DNA of 64,000 nucleotides, from the NCBI RefSeq assembly GCF_037975245.1, contig NC_092576.1, positions 14,054,611-14,118,610 of the forward strand, in the 5' to 3' direction. The notes under the pieces were generated by a model that was not told the DNA's origin, did not search any database, and was given only the letters and a program-made list of their open reading frames with translations. Below, in pieces: positions 36,050 to 46,900 of the stretch. This stretch comes from Apostichopus japonicus. Lineage: Eukaryota > Echinodermata > Holothuroidea > Aspidochirotida > Stichopodidae. Each line of letters starts with the position of its first letter. Within the stretch, counting starts at the first letter, position 1. The translations under genes and the position numbers were made by a program.

Positions 36050-36606
36050 ATATACTGTTAGTTATTAGTAAATATTCTTCCACATACATGAAATATTCAA
36101 GTCTTGATTATTAGGGCATCATCACTTACCCCTGTCACTAATGATGCTAGGAATACCACAACAGTCATTCCATGGGTCTGGAAGGCACTGGATGCTAACT
36201 AGATTGTGGCAGTATATTTAATTTCCCTTACCATGGTGGGACCTGAGGATACCCCCCCCCACTACCAGCTCAGGGATCTAATTAGCAGGGACATGAAACA
36301 ATCGCTGGCATCTGGCACCTCGGACGAAAGTACACTGGTGTCTTTCAGGGATGAACCAAGTGGAAATGCGAGCCTTCAGCAGAAAGCACATACCTGGCAG
36401 TCTCTTGTCCCTGGCAGGGTACTGTTGTCGAGATGGTATTCCGGTGGGCCAAACTCTGCACCTCCCTGGTTCCACCCTGACCCCTCCCATCCTCCCTATG
36501 CCCCCTGTTTTTTTTATAAACTTGGTTATATTCTCTGTTAAATAGCTAACTCATGAAAACACCAGCTGATATTACTGTAGTTTATTTCAACTGCAGTTGA
36601 GCTCGG
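36050..36606. other. Intergenic, no gene seen
   Basis: It contains an open frame at 36206-36541 without recognisable similarity, probably incidental. Confidence 0.4.
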
Positions 36607-36664
36607 TTGGGGGTCATTTGCTTAAAGGTGGGGTTGCAAAGGGCGGGGGGGGGGGGTAAAAGAG

Positions 36665-37335
36665 GCAATTGGCTGGTAGTATGCATACAGTGGTGTCCTA
36701 TACTGTACAAGGTGAAGGTTAGTGATTGGCTGGTAGTATGCATACAGTGGTGTCCTATACTGTACAAGGTGAAGGTTAGTGATTGGCTGGTAGTATGCAT
36801 GCAGTGGTGTCCTATACTGTACAAGGTGAAGGTTAGTGATTGGCTGGTAGTATGCATGCAGTGGTGTCCTATACTGTACAAGGTGAAGGTTTACAATTGG
36901 CTGGTAGTATGCATGCAGTGGTGTCCCATACTGGTACAAGGTGAAGGTTAGTGATTGGCTGGTAGTATGCATGCAGTGGTGTCCTATACTGTACAAGGTG
37001 AAGGTTGGCTGGTAGCATGCATACAGTGGTGTCCTATACTGCACAAGGTGTAGATTAACAATTGGCCGGTAGTATACATGCAGTGGTGTCCTATACTGTA
37101 CAAGGTGTAGATTAACAATTGGCCGGTAGTATACATGCAGTGGTGTCCTATACTGTACAAAGTGAAAGTTATCAATTGGCTGGTAGTATGCATGCAGTGG
37201 TGTCCTATACTGTACAAGGTGAAGGTTGGCTGGTAGCATGCATACAGTGGTGTCCTATACTGTACAAGGTGAAGGTTTATAGTGATTGGCTGGTAGTATG
37301 CATGCAGTGGTGTCCCATACTGTACAAGGTGAAGG
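36665..37335. repeat. 57-bp minisatellite, about 12 copies
   Basis: GGCTGGTAGTATGCATGCAG starts at 36671, 36728, 36785, 36842, 36899 and onward. Some units are shortened to about 50 bp. Because 57 is divisible by 3, long frames stay open on both strands (19-residue periods), but no start context, splice sites or known fold support a protein. Confidence 0.92.
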
Positions 37336-38744
37336 GAACTTAAAAGGAATATACTTTCATATTCCCATCCTTTCCTAGAAATTTTCTTGCATTTATCTTT
37401 TAGAGTATATGCGAGTGTGTCACCAATTAGAGGTATCATTGATTTTGATATGGACAGTACTGCTAGTAAGGGGTAACATGATGGGGGTAATGTCGATTAG
37501 CTAAGCCTATGGTAGTGATAGTAGGCGTGTGTGTTATTCGATGTCTCCATCATTAAGGAACCGAGGGAGTGGACATCTTCTAGCCACGTATCTGTACACC
37601 ATGTTAGTTGTGTTTCTGTTAGAAGGTAAAACATTCATAATAAACAATGTTGAACACAATAATAAAACAATGTTGAATATTGGAATCAGGACTAATTCCA
37701 CGGGGAAAAGAGTCCTTGATAGTGCGAATAGTAATTATTGATCAAAGTTCTCGTAGATAACGAAAGGGAGCAATCTTTCTCGACTCTCTGTCTGCAATCA
37801 TGGCTCAAAAATAAAAATAATAAAAATGAATAATTAATAAAAAAAATACATAAAAATAAGAAAATAAAATATTACTTAAAATAAAGTGCTCAGTACTATC
37901 AGTAAGGGCTCGAGTGTTTTAAAAATTGTGAGGAAAATACATTTTTTTTTCGGTAGTTTTTAGTCTTTCGTTGAAGGTTAAATGTACAGAATGTAGTGCA
38001 AATCCAGACTCTCTCTCCTCATGTTATGATCCTGTAGCTAGATTTCATGAAGGGGTGTGGCGGGGGGGGGGGGGGGGAGAGGGAGGTGAGAGTGGTTCCA
38101 TATTACATAATCACGGGATTTATGTATTCTAAGGTATAAAGGAGTTTTGTGTTGTGATGGGACTGCTTAGTACTTTCTAGTTGAGAAGTCAAGTCATATC
38201 TGTTAAGTGAGCATTTTCAAAATAGTTTCCTTCAAGGTGAAAACAAACTCAACCATCTTCTTTGGCTGCATATATGACAGAAGTCTTTGCCAAGAACAAC
38301 TCCCCCTCCCTCCCCCCCCCTCTCCAAACAAGTAAGAAGCATCTTGCTCCGTTTAGGAGGTATCCTAGTCTATCTATCGTGTCTGTGAAGCAATCATTTT
38401 GTACATCTTGTGATATCATAGTGTCACTATGTTCCCAAATGTTTTATTTTCTAATTTTCATATTTTCAAGGTTCAACTGTTTTGACCCTGAAAACCAAAT
38501 GCCATCATTTCTAGGACTGCACGTAAACCGGTTTACAAATATTTTCAAATTTGGCATTTTCAAATCCCATCACCACCAGAAAATGTACATGTGCAACAAC
38601 CAAAAAAAAATAAAAAATTAAGGAATACATAAAAAAAGGAAGCACATGTCACTCAATGACGTCATAGTCAGACGCGATCAAAATCTTCGTCCCAAGTGTG
38701 ACAGAAATGTAAAATGTGTGATATCTCACCACGAGTGGAATAAT
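37336..38744. other. Intergenic, no gene seen
   Basis: No gene was recognised. It has a G run at 38062-38077 and AT-rich simple sequence at 37801-37880. Confidence 0.45.
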
Positions 38745-39118
38745 CAGTGGCGGAGCTAGGGGTATTGGTCAAGGGGGGCGAAAATGCTCTGTAGGGGCGC
38801 TTTCGACACTATCTAAGCGGAGCGCCACCACAGGTTGGCGCGGAGCATACACAAATTTTTTGAGTAAAGATACTCCCTAGATCGCCGGAAATGACCCTTT
38901 CCTGGCCTTGCTAATTTGCAGATAAACGAAGAATAAATAGGTGTCATCGCCACAAAATGTGACAAATGTCAATAGGTAGATGGGAGCGCAATAAAAAAAG
39001 TCAATAATCGCGAATAAGTAAAAAGTGGTAAAAAGCTGAAAAGGGCGCCAGCAGTCCATTTGAGTCCGTCAGGGGGGGGCATCCGCCCCCCCCTGACTGT
39101 ATGGACGCTCCGCCACTG
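38745..39118. mobile_element. hAT-type MITE with perfect 8-bp target duplication
   Basis: The ends CAGTGGCGGAGC and GCTCCGCCACTG are perfect 12-bp inverted repeats, flanked by GGAATAAT on both sides (38737-38744 and 39119-39126). The 374-bp interior has G runs near each end and the segment AAGCGGAGCGCCACCA, shared with 22757-22990. It has no transposase. The 8-bp duplication and CAG...CTG ends fit the hAT superfamily. Confidence 0.9.
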
Positions 39119-41845
39119 GGAATAATATTATTCTTAGATGTTTGGGGCAAGTTGCTTCATGGAAGTCATCTCTACACCATACAGTAGATTGATATATCAA
39201 TGATGGTTGGGTTTGTCTCTCACTTAATAGGGTTCAACATCCCGATGCTTTGGGAGGAGACATCGCTCATTCAGTCAAGTTAAAGTGTGATCTGGGACAA
39301 ACCCCCCCACCGCAACCCCACTCCTCGGTGGATCCTAAGATTATGGAAAAAAAACAAGAAATACCAATACATGATGTTTGTCTACAGACATCTTGAAAGC
39401 AAGGTACTGCGGTTATTGTTCCACCCAAGCAGGAATTTTTTCTTTCTGCCCTTGGAAGGGCAGAAGGGTGGGGGTAGGATGGAGGTAGGGAGTTAGGTCG
39501 TATTTATTATAGTATGATGGTCAAAACAAAGAAGTTAATTTTTATGATTTTTTTTTTCTTCGGTTTTGATTAGAGACTTAATTATTCAGAGAGTTTATAT
39601 TGCATGTGTTTAGCATCTTGTAGGGTATTTTTTCTCTTTCTTTCAAGGAACAAAAAAGTGCAATTTTTACATTATTTTGTTACCTGTGAATACTGTTGAG
39701 ATATTAATATTATCGTCTACTGTTCTTTTTTCTTCCTTTCTTTGGAATGTAGTTTACGAAACTTAATTTGTGAGTGTTTTAGAGCATATCAACGAGTGAT
39801 AAAAGTATTTGTGTGAGTGTCCAGTTTAATTAGTATTGTTTGTAAAAGTGGGCTATATCAAACACTTATGAGTCGTGAGGCAGGTGTGTTGTCATCGGTA
39901 TTAAACTATGCTTGATCATGATTGGTTCGTTCAAAATACTACAAACCAATGGTCAGTTTGCTGACAAGGAGAGTGAAAGTTTTAAATTCAAGTTGAACGT
40001 AATAAATGATAAGTTCTATATTCTGTGCATTGTTATTGTATGAAATGAGAGAGAGAGGGGAAAATTCGAATTAATATTCGAAATGGAGAAAGATCCAAGT
40101 TGTGGGATTCGGTTGTTTGTGGAGGATTTCACGATGGTCGGGGAGGAGGGTGGTGGGTAGGAGAGATTAACGAGAATGATACGGTAAAATGTACTGTATG
40201 AGGAGGTTCAGAATACACCATTAGACCTTCGTGGTATTTGTGGCCTTTTTATCACAAAATGCCAATATTCCATTGTTTTATTTTAATAAATGGACTGACC
40301 TAGGGCAATGTCGCTCTTGGATCAGATGTTCGAGGGTAAATTCATCTTCTCTTGTGCAAATTGAAGTAAAAGTCGTGTCCTTCACCTCGGCTATTTCTAT
40401 CCCTCTTTGTAAATGTTGCAGCCTATATTTTAAGATTCATTAGATGCAATAATTGCCCTGTTTCATTTAATTTTTTAATTTACGAATGTAAAACTTGAAT
40501 TTGAGAATGACTTGTCGTCGAGGTCATTCTCGAGTAGGTAGAGTGAATATTAAATGGTTCATGTTCTGTATTTTCATTTCATTTACACTGGTGTCGTTTT
40601 CGGTGGGTCTGTAACGCAGCATGCCACGTCTTTTCGAAATCACATCAAAATAATCACACTTGAAGAGTGATGCAGAGTGATGCAAGAAAGAAGCCAGGCC
40701 ACTGATTTGTAGATTGTAATTTATACTCTGGCAACCTGTTGATGTTTCATGTCATATCTCATTGATTTGGCATATTATGAATATTCATGTCCTTAATTAT
40801 TTTTTTTTTTAAATTTAATAATAATTAGAATATTTCACAATTTTGTTTGCTAACCGTATCATCGTTATTTCTATATATTATAATTTTAATTGCAGTTGAA
40901 TATTAAAATGATAGAGATCCCCCCCCCCCCCCTTGAGTTCTACCATATGCACGAAATATTATTTATAGCTTCAAATCTGGCATTGAGAGTTGCAGAGGTT
41001 AACTGCGACCTGAATATGTTTACTGTATGTCTTGTTTTACACATGCTGTGATATTAACATTAAAAATCCTGTGTCCATTCCCATGCACCCATCATAACAG
41101 AGAAATGGTTCAGGTATTGAAATTCTCGTTGCATAGTCATACTTAATTTATAATGTTTCAGATGCACATTAACAATATAAACAACTTGGTATTCTGGCAA
41201 CTATGACATGTCTTAACGATTTTGGCGTGAAATTTTTTTCCTTCAAATTATGGTCTCATTTTGAACAGAATTGTGCAATAGGACAAGACTAAAATCTTGA
41301 AACAGTCCAGATTATGAAATCATGGATAATTCTTTAAGTTTTCAATTTACTCCCTCAATTCATCCAACGCTTTCTTTCTCTGACTTTTCTAGAATATGTC
41401 TGTCGCACTCATTGATTAACATGGGTGATGAAAGTCCGCTAAAAATTGGTAGATTTTTCTCCAAAAATGACCGCAATTTTCAAATCCATTTGACAGTCAA
41501 GCTGTGTATGATTCCTATCCTATGACAGGCATGTTATTAATTTGTCAAGTTTTTGTGAGAAACTTTCAGTTCGTTAAATGTTGTCGTAGTGACACAGAAA
41601 ATGTCAGATGTTTTGTATAAAATCCAACCAGTCTATCCAAAATGGACATTACTAAGTGTATTAACTTTTGGTGTGGACTTTCACAAGCAGTTATTACATA
41701 ACATCCATTCAAAATATATTCCTTAGAATATTACGTTAGCCGATAAGATTTGGGTTAAATAATCTCAGATTCTCGAGTCTGATAATAAAGATTTCGTATG
41801 AAATGTCTAATTAAGCGTGCAGGGTCAATTGTGATTCGAAGTAAT

Positions 41846-41915
41846 GAGGGCAGTATTGCGGTATATTGAGGGCAGTATTGCGGTATATTGAGGGCAGTAT
41901 TGCGGTATATTCAGG
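41846..41915. repeat. 22-bp tandem repeat, about 3 copies
   Basis: GAGGGCAGTATTGCGGTATA recurs with near identity. Confidence 0.85.
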
Positions 41916-42104
41916 TCAGTGAGTACCATCCTCTCGTATATATATATGCATCCTACATACAAATCTAGTTTATTTTAAAGATTTGCAGCTGTCACTGTCT
42001 TATAATTAACTTCTTTGCCTTTTTTCTTAGTTTTTTGGGTTTCTGAATGAGATTTTGTAGCTTTGTGTATGTAAATACATTCCGAAATATAAATGACGGT
42101 TGAC

Positions 42105-42230
42105 TCTTTTAAATATTTATTACCTCTTTAACTATTCAATACCTGTTTTAAATATTCATTACCTCTTATAAATATTCATTACCTCTTTTAAATACCCATT
42201 ACCTCTTTTAACTATTCATTACCTCTGGTA
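42105..42230. repeat. 20-bp ATTCATTACCTCTTTTAAAT tandem repeat
   Basis: About six units with small changes. Confidence 0.8.
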
Positions 42231-42604
42231 GTGATTTCATTTCTCTCAGATTGAATTTATTAGACTCCTTTCCCCTCCCCCCCAAAAAAAAACTAAACCT
42301 CTACCCAACTATCTCCTTTTTCAATTGGACCTGTTTGCTTCCTCATACAAAGCTGTCTTCTCCCACTGACACTCCTCTGATCCTCAAAGTTTAAAACTTC
42401 CACAAGTTCAAAAACAAACTGCAAAGTGATGAATATTCATAGAACCATTTTATATGATATTTTTTTATTCATAAAGCATTTTTTTCTTATCCTGATACAT
42501 ATGACAAATGAAAATAGCAGTCTTGTATTAAATTTAGCCATACTACATAACTGCCTAAAACATGCAAGTCCATAAAAACATAAATGTATCAGCTTTTTAA
42601 GTAT

Positions 42605-43508
42605 GGTTTGCAGCTGACATTGGCTGCCATGTATTGTATTGTATTTTAGATCCTCCTGCAAGCAGGAACTCATGAAAGAAGCCATCACTGGCTTATCAAA
42701 GCCGCAAGCTGACCGAAGTCAGTCTCTTACATTCATATTTAACGTCCATGATTATGAATTGTTATTTGTCGACAACTCTGTTACTGGACGACATACATTA
42801 ATCTTTGAGTGACTCGAACTCAGGACCTTATGATTGAAAGGCACCAGCGTTAACCACTGAGCTAACACTCCTTAACACTTCCATGTCAGTCCAACTATCC
42901 CTTACAAACCAAATCCATTTCTATTCACACATTGCTTCCCACACGCTTCCTTCATCAAGACCGAAAGATCGGTCTGCAGCTGACATATAGCTACCCTGTG
43001 CTTCACATTTTGCTTCAAGTCCGACTATCCCTCACCAACCAAATTCACTTCTATTCACACCCGCTGCTTCCCACATGCTTCCTTCATGAAGACCCAACAA
43101 TCGGTCTGCAGCTGACATATAGCTACCCTGTGCTTCACATTTTGCTTCAAGTCCGACTATCCCTCACCAACCAAATTCACTTCTATTCACACCCGCTGCT
43201 TCCCACATGCTTCCTTCATCAAGACCCAACAAACGGTCTGCAGCTGACAGTAGCTACCCAGTGCTTCACATTTTGCTTCAGTCCAACGATCCCTCACCAA
43301 CCAAATCCATTTCTATTCAAACCCACTGTTTCCCATTCGCTTCCTTCATCCAGATCGAACAATCAGTCTGCAGCTGACATTAGCTACACTTTTTAACTGT
43401 GTTTCACGTTTTGCTTCAGTCCAACAATCCCTTACAGACCAAATCCATTTCTATTCACACATTGTCCCCACACGGTTCCTTCATTAAGACCGGACAATCG
43501 GTCTGCAG
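42605..43508. repeat. 132-bp array sharing the 3' end of TYW2
   Basis: GGTCTGCAGCTGACAT occurs at about 42971, 43103, 43235, 43365 and 43500, giving a period near 132 bp. A diverged first unit at 42605-42626 is split from the rest by a SINE. The last occurrence lies inside the TYW2 terminal exon, where its reverse complement encodes the final residues (VADVSCRP). The other units therefore carry decayed copies of the end of the reading frame plus the 3' flank. Confidence 0.88.
42633..42880 (-). mobile_element. tRNA-derived SINE (family 1), near full length
   Basis: On the minus strand it reads A box TTAGCTCAGTGGTTAACGC and B box GGTCCTGAGTTCGAGTCACT, then a body with CTTCGGTCAGCTTGCGGCTT, ending in an ACAAT-type tail. 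CCATGT occurs directly at both borders (42627-42632 and 42881-42886), a plausible target duplication. It interrupts the first unit of the 132-bp array. A related copy is at 3468-3705. Confidence 0.85.
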
Positions 43509-43987
43509 CTGACATCTGCTACCATGTGATCTACGTGTGGCGCGTACGACTTCACATGTTCAAGATGGAAGACCTTAACTTCCCACTCGCCCCCATGGGC
43601 CTCCTCTAATAACCGATGTATTTCACATTTGATGTGCCTCGCCCATGCTACCCAGTGAACGTTCTTCCCGATCCCTGCGGAGACATCTCCCTCCATTTCT
43701 TCGTGCTCGGTTTTGGCGCTAACTTCAAGTCCAGAATTCGAAAAGTGACTTCCAGATCTGGAGCAGTTAACACTGACAGTTTCTTCATTTAGTTTATCTG
43801 ACGCACCTATGGCTGTCCTGCTCTCCTCTCGTGGTCTTTTCTGCTCTGATGAGTGACTTTCCACGTTCCCATGGATATGCAGCGTACCTCCACTCGGTTT
43901 CAGAGCGGCGCACGCTACGGGCCAGGAACACTCTGAACTTGGTATCAGGCCCAAGTTGACACGATCGGCGACCGATCTTGGGCAGAC
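43484..43987 (-). CDS. TRMT12: TYW2 exon 5 (C-terminal, stop)
   Basis: Acceptor ACCTCAG|GTCTGC. It codes for ADRVNLGLIPSSE, GGTLHIHGNV and SYAPHVDHMVADVSCRP, ending IVRS and TAA at 43486-43484. The last codons are the first element of the downstream 132-bp array. Confidence 0.94.
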   Translation of the reverse strand, partial: VCPRSVADRVNLGLIPSSECSWPVACAALKPSGGTLHIHGNVESHSSEQKRPREESRTAIGASDKLNEETVSVNCSRSGSHFSNSGLEVSAKTEHEEMEGDVSAGIGKNVHWVAWARHIKCEIHRLLEEAHGGEWEVKVFHLEHVKSYAPHVDHMVADVSCRPIVRS

Positions 43988-46900
43988 CTGAGGTAACAAT
44001 GATATTTGTAATATTTATGTATTAAAGCATTTACAAGGGTGTGTCTCGAGCAAAGTCGAGCCAAACGTTAAAACTATATGACTGATTCCCCTTTTAATGA
44101 AGCTATAAGAACACATAATTATTCTTCATACCAAGGTCCCTACTCCCTTTGACCCCCTTATTTAGTTTTTTTACCCCATGAGTACACTCTCAGCCCTGCC
44201 TAATCGATACGAGATACACCTACAATATATACTCTTGTGTTGTCACAAATTCAGTTTGTCACAGAGCTATCCAGGCCGAGGGCTCTCACTGACATGTTTC
44301 TACAGTAAAATAAACTACTGTAACAATTACAGTAAATATGGAGTACTTTATACTTCCCCCTCCTCCCCCCTCCCCCTCCAATGTATGCATATCATATAGT
44401 GCCATCAAGTGTTTTGACAACTCCAGCTGTGAGGATATCGTCCAGTGATGCACTCTTACCAAACATAAATAAAAATGTATGCAATCACGTATATGCACAG
44501 CATCTGTAAGTATATATCATACATTCTCATTTAATCGAAGGATTGATATATGATTATTTACTTTCATCTGGCGTTGTCACTCTAAAGACCCCTATACATG
44601 AATATATATATAAATATATATATATACAAATAAATTATGTTTTAGAGGATAAAACTCTGTTTTTCTCTCTCGCAGGTTATTGTAGTCTACTTACCTTTCT
44701 ACAGTCTCCAAAATGAATCTGACATTTCTCCTTCACCTTGTTCAGTTCAAGGTTTCTCTTCAGTGCCTCCACTGCATGTGGATTCCATTCGCAAGCGTGG
44801 ACAAACTTAGCACCGGCATGGACCAGGTAAGGCAGTACAAAATAACCAATACCTGCAATGGCGATAAACGGCAGAATTACAACCAGCTTGGACCAACTAA
44901 GGCAGCACAAAATAGAAATACCCAATACCTGCAATGGCAATAAACCGCAGAATTAAAAACCAACATTGACCAAGAAGGGCAACACAAAATAGCCAAGACC
45001 TATAATGGCAAGAAATTGCAGAATTGAAACCAGCATGGACCAACTATGGCAGCACAAAATAACCAAGACTTGCAAAGGCAAATGGCAGAGTTCAAAGCAA
45101 CTGTGGAAGAGTTTATAGTTAAATGTAGCAAAGCTGCATTTTTTAGTTAATATTTCAAAGCCAAACTAGTTTTTTTTTTATTTTTTATAGAATATTAGAA
45201 TACTGAGGAGCAGTTAAGAGAAAGTTGAAGTTTTCTGTTCAGGTGATAGCTGCCTTCTAGAATGTGGTGTCTACACTTGGTCATGCCTACAATACATCTA
45301 CAGTATGATACACTGCATGTGAGATTATGAGATATTTCACCTTCCTTTGAATAAAATGAACATGTCTAATATAATAAAACATCTCTTTTCTTAGAGATAT
45401 TAAACTTTGCCCATAGGTCGATTCCGTCCCCCCAAACTTCTAAATGTGAGGGTGGGGGAGGGGGAAGGAGTATGTTTGTGCGCCCTCACTTTTGGTAACT
45501 AGAGATGAACTTTTGGTAACTAGCAGATTATGCTACATCATTCCAACAGAATCCTTGTATTTGGCGAGGGAATACCAGTCAATCAAATGATCATATTTTT
45601 CCGGTCCATATTTACCTTACTAATCTATGTCTACCTTTCAACGTCTGGAACACTGAAATTTGTACAGTGTAGACAAAGGAGAAATTTCAACATAAAATAG
45701 TTGAAATTCTCAGTATCCCATTTGAGCCACTGCAGATATCCAAAAAGCTGAGTTCTACTGGTTTAAGACCGCAAACAACACCAACGTAACTAATTGACCA
45801 CTTACATTTTGTTCGTTTATCTGTGGGTATGTTTGAATATAGATGAATTGTTATTTTTTGGTCTTGACATTTTCTCCCTTGAATCAAATCATTTCTAAAG
45901 TCATGCAAGAGACTCTGTGGTTGGTCAACGTAACTCTACGATGGATGTCATGTCTGGGTGAAATATTCAAGACTTCGAGATGATCAAATACGCTGGAAGG
46001 GATAAAGAATATATCCATTCCATTTTATATCAAAAAATATTGTAATGATACCTGCGAAAAGATCCACCACTGTTTCGCCTTGACAGATAAAAGATCCAAC
46101 CCTAATCTTTTCACTGATGTTTCCAGCCGAGAACATTGAATGTCTGATATCGTAACAGTACCTGAAGAGAAGAGACATACTAGAATGTTTCAAACACGAA
46201 TTTGGCTTGGGATAACAACAACAGTCATTCATCACCACCATCATCACCACCATCTCCATCATCACCACCACCACCAACATCAACAACAAAAATAATCATA
46301 AGAAGAATAAGAATCCGAGGTGGGCGGGGCAATATTATGGAGTCACCACTGTAATAATATTTTTGTGTCTGTGTTGGTTTCATTTCAATTTTTAATCACT
46401 AAGGGATACCAGCTCAAATCTTGAGCCTAGAGTAATTAACTAGTATAAGTATGCAAGAATATTTTTTTAACAATCTAATGGCTGCTAATGCTTCTCTGCC
46501 ATGTATTCACAAGGTAGCATACGCCCATTAAAAGCCCCATTGACTTACACACTAAATCACAAAAGTAATGTGGTCTCTTAGTCTAGATAGAAGTTCTCAC
46601 TAGCTAAACGCTACCCATCACCAGATAGCTGACAAGTTGGCCTTTCATGGCATTATAAATTTTCCATATCATGACCATGTAGCTTTTTGCTATCCGAGCC
46701 AGAAGTTTTTGTCACTTGTAAACAAACCTCTTCACTCAGTAGTAAACAATTTTCCTACGCTGCTTCTGGGAGGCCTTAAAGGGGTCTAAAATTGCCCCAG
46801 TTGACCTAATTTTCTCACCACGTGTACTTCCATTCATGCTCTTCAACATGCAGGCCACAAAAAACTAGATTATGATTGATAACAGGTCAATAAAGATGTT

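Larger units (their letters stand above)
39127..42604. other. Intergenic, no gene seen
   Basis: Nothing coding was recognised on either strand. Minor repeats are a 22-bp GAGGGCAGTATTGCGGTATA unit at 41846-41915 and ATTCATTACCTCTTTTAAAT units at 42110-42230. Confidence 0.45.

Noticed and set aside
36206-36541. 111-codon frame
   Set aside because: No family similarity, no start context or splice support, and a second overlapping frame is open too.
36622-37439. Long Tyr/His/Gln-rich frames (205 and 151 codons)
   Set aside because: They are translations of the 57-bp minisatellite, whose period keeps frames open on both strands. No splice sites or family match.
42932-43396. 154-codon plus-strand frame with repeated LQLTYSYPVLHILLQVRLS
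   Set aside because: It is the opposite strand of the 132-bp TYW2 array, with no support as a protein.
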